A stretch of DNA of 41,036 nucleotides. Source: Prosthecobacter sp. (GTDB lineage: Bacteria; Verrucomicrobiota; Verrucomicrobiia; Verrucomicrobiales; Verrucomicrobiaceae). The stretch is from NCBI RefSeq assembly GCF_020439865.1, contig NZ_JAGRPF010000169.1:1-41036 (forward strand), in the 5' to 3' direction. A program made the position numbers and the translations under genes. Numbering within the stretch: position 1 is the first letter of the stretch; every line of letters begins with the position of its first letter. Shown here piece by piece: positions 39,639-41,036 of this stretch. The notes beneath the pieces are model-generated. The model had not been told where the DNA came from. It searched no databases and saw only the letters and a program-made list of their open reading frames with translations.

Positions 39639-39959
39639 ATGCCCGCGAAACCAACTACTTCTCCCATGGCCAACATGCCTCCGCGTCCTGCCGGGGCGAC
39701 TGATCCGGCGATCAAAGTTTATGAGCATGCAAACCTCGGTGGCTGGCAGCTCGCTTTTATCGGCGAACAGGTGAACAACATCGGATCCGACGCCAACGAC
39801 AAGATTTCCTCCGTTCAGGTGCTGTCTGGAAAATGGGAATTGTTCGCTGATGCCGAATTCAAGGGGACCAAGCTTACCTTGGGCAAAGGCACAGTGCCCG
39901 ACCTGGCCCCGTTGGGCTTGAACGACAAAGTTTCATCGCTCCGGCCGGTTGCTTGGTAA
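39639..39959 (+). CDS. Beta/gamma-crystallin domain protein
   Basis: 106 residues. A Pro/Ala/Thr-rich lead of about 24 residues is followed by one beta/gamma-crystallin domain made of two Greek-key motifs (IKVYEHANLGGWQLAF and KWELFADAEFKGTKLTL). Each ends in the canonical calcium-binding signature N/D-N/D-x-x-S/T-S: N53-D-K-I-S-S58 and N95-D-K-V-S-S100. Both sites are intact, so calcium binding and calcium-dependent folding are likely. There is no signal peptide or membrane segment; internal starts at M10 or M13 are possible. A strong promoter lies upstream. It stands alone between the LamG-like protein and the DUF1552 gene. Confidence 0.85.
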   Translation: MPAKPTTSPMANMPPRPAGATDPAIKVYEHANLGGWQLAFIGEQVNNIGSDANDKISSVQVLSGKWELFADAEFKGTKLTLGKGTVPDLAPLGLNDKVSSLRPVAW

Positions 39960-40145
39960 CAGATTCGTTCGGGGTTTCCACCTGAACAGGGAGGGTGTCT
40001 TCCGGGCACCTCGTTAATCCGTCGTTGCTTCTCAGGTGCCGAGTGCATCGCTCTTATGCGGACGCGGGCGCATCGGCTGTTTTCAGATCAAGCCGCCAGT
40101 GCATTTTACACGGTTTGTTCATCGGCGAATCACCGCCCGTCCGAA

Positions 40146-41036
40146 TCACACCTTCATCATCTCCGTGATCTGCTTCGTCGCGATGCCGATCGGGCGGTCG
40201 AGCGGTACTCCGGCGCATGCGAGCAGCGTCGAGAGCAGATCGCCCTGATTGCCCTTCGTATCCGCGAGGAAGCGCCCGGTGTTGATGCTGCCGCCACCTT
40301 TGCCGGCGATGATGAACGGCAGGTTCGCGCGGGTGTGCTTGTTGCCGTCCTCGAGACCGGTGCCCCACATCATGATGCAGTTGTCGAGCAGCGTACCGTT
40401 GCCTTCGCGGAGAGCCGCCATCTTTTTCACCATGTAGGCGAACTGGTCGATGTTGAACTTGGTGATGGCGGCGACTTTGCGCACCTTCTCCGGCTCGTTG
40501 TTGTGATGCGTCGGCGAGTGATGCATGTCGGTGAAGCCGAGCTCGGGATACGAGACGCCGTTCGGCGTGGAACCGATGTAGGTGCTGACGCGCGTGGTGT
40601 CGGTCTGGAAGGCGAGCACGTTGAGGTCGCACATGACCTGCATGTATTCGCTGCGCTTGTCGCCCTCGGGGATTTTGACCTCGATGGGCGGTGAATCGGA
40701 GGCGTTGCGCTTGCTGGAGGCGACGCCGGCTTTTTCGAGAGCGGCTTCCTTTTGCCGATACTCGATGGCGGCGATGCGGCGTTCGACGGAACGGACGCTG
40801 TCGAGGTATTCGTCGAGCTTCTGCTGGTCGCCGTGCGGAAGTGTGCGACGCAGGTCCTTCGCGCCGCCGATGACGAGGTCGAGCATCTGCCGGTCGAGCG
40901 GATCAGCTTTCGCAGCCTTGCCACTTTGATCAGTCTGGCCAAACAAACGGTTCAGCACGCTGCGTGGATTGATCTCCGCGGGCATGGCCTGCGTGGGCGA
41001 ACGGTAGCTGCAGTGCGAGTAGTAGCCTTCGTTGAG
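40146..41036 (-). CDS. DUF1552 family protein, 5' partial
   Basis: Only the last 296 residues are in the window; the frame stays open to the right edge. The family is specific to PVC and related bacteria, where it is exported and usually encoded beside a DUF1592/DUF1595 cytochrome protein. Recognisable segments include NEGYYSHCSYRSP near the edge, PAEINPRSVLNRLFG, the helical SVRSVERRIAAIEYRQKEA, and the C-terminal block NCIMMWGTGLEDGNKHTRANLPFIIAGKGGG. Histidines in SPTHHNNEPEK are conserved in such proteins. The biochemical role is unknown. The N-terminal signal and any cytochrome partner would lie beyond 41036. Confidence 0.85.
   Translation of the reverse strand, partial: LNEGYYSHCSYRSPTQAMPAEINPRSVLNRLFGQTDQSGKAAKADPLDRQMLDLVIGGAKDLRRTLPHGDQQKLDEYLDSVRSVERRIAAIEYRQKEAALEKAGVASSKRNASDSPPIEVKIPEGDKRSEYMQVMCDLNVLAFQTDTTRVSTYIGSTPNGVSYPELGFTDMHHSPTHHNNEPEKVRKVAAITKFNIDQFAYMVKKMAALREGNGTLLDNCIMMWGTGLEDGNKHTRANLPFIIAGKGGGSINTGRFLADTKGNQGDLLSTLLACAGVPLDRPIGIATKQITEMMKV

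Noticed and set aside
39960..40145. Short open frames between the crystallin and DUF1552 genes
   Set aside because: They run into or antisense to the DUF1552 gene and show no features.

Overview
This window looks like chromosomal DNA of a verrucomicrobial bacterium, probably a Prosthecobacter-like member of Verrucomicrobiales. This is inferred from gene families typical of the Planctomycetes-Verrucomicrobia group: a propeller/cytochrome c protein of the PVC heme-binding type, a stand-alone planctomycete-type cytochrome c domain, a DUF1552 protein, LamG/DUF1080-like secreted proteins, and a C-terminal motif of the form NLLKYALGLDP. By eye the DNA is GC-rich. I see no insertion sequence, phage gene, tRNA, rRNA or CRISPR array.

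Layout. (1) 1-4711: the distal part of an N-type ATPase operon (atpQ-R-B-E-F-A-G); atpD and atpC would lie upstream of the window. (2) 4722-7957: a polyprenyl-phosphate sugar transferase, diverging from type I 3-dehydroquinate dehydratase (aroD) and a lipoprotein D-Ala-D-Ala carboxypeptidase. (3) 8018-13321: a secreted GDSL esterase, a large PVC-type cytochrome c protein, then on the minus strand a HEAT-repeat protein and a Gfo/Idh/MocA oxidoreductase. (4) 13406-15246: rpoA-rplQ, a two-gene minus-strand unit with a candidate promoter and a strong intrinsic terminator. (5) 15290-19083: a secreted six-repeat fibronectin-III-like protein and a thioredoxin-like/double-PDZ protein, both minus strand. 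(6) 19197-25466: a co-directional run of a double zinc-ribbon membrane protein, an orphan sugar-ABC permease, a uracil-DNA glycosylase that seems to have lost its Fe-S ligands, a Tat-exported molybdopterin oxidoreductase, a GNAT acetyltransferase, an H-type lectin and a secreted protein with a barrel-like motif. (7) 25487-32361: methyltransferases, the MsrP/MsrQ periplasmic methionine-sulfoxide repair pair, a LamG-like secreted protein, YjdM and several unknown secreted or membrane proteins. (8) 32358-41036: an RlmI-like methyltransferase, a cupin, a small cytochrome c, a lipoprotein overlapping a secreted pyroglutamyl-peptidase homologue, an esterase, a second LamG-like protein, a beta/gamma-crystallin protein behind a strong promoter, and a 5'-truncated DUF1552 gene.

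How the genes work together. The ATPase genes encode one membrane complex. MsrP and MsrQ form an electron-transfer couple, with quinol electrons passing through MsrQ heme to MsrP molybdopterin to repair periplasmic proteins. rpoA and rplQ are a housekeeping unit. Most of the rest is a mosaic of one- and two-gene units, strongly enriched in exported proteins with signal peptides, lipoboxes or Tat motifs. I found no single large new multi-gene system. The best leads are local departures from family norms: the glycosylase without its cluster cysteines, the Cys form of a family with selenoprotein relatives, an exported pyroglutamyl peptidase coupled to a lipoprotein, a Gly/Ile tandem repeat inside an FnIII domain, and an antisense terminator inside msrQ.
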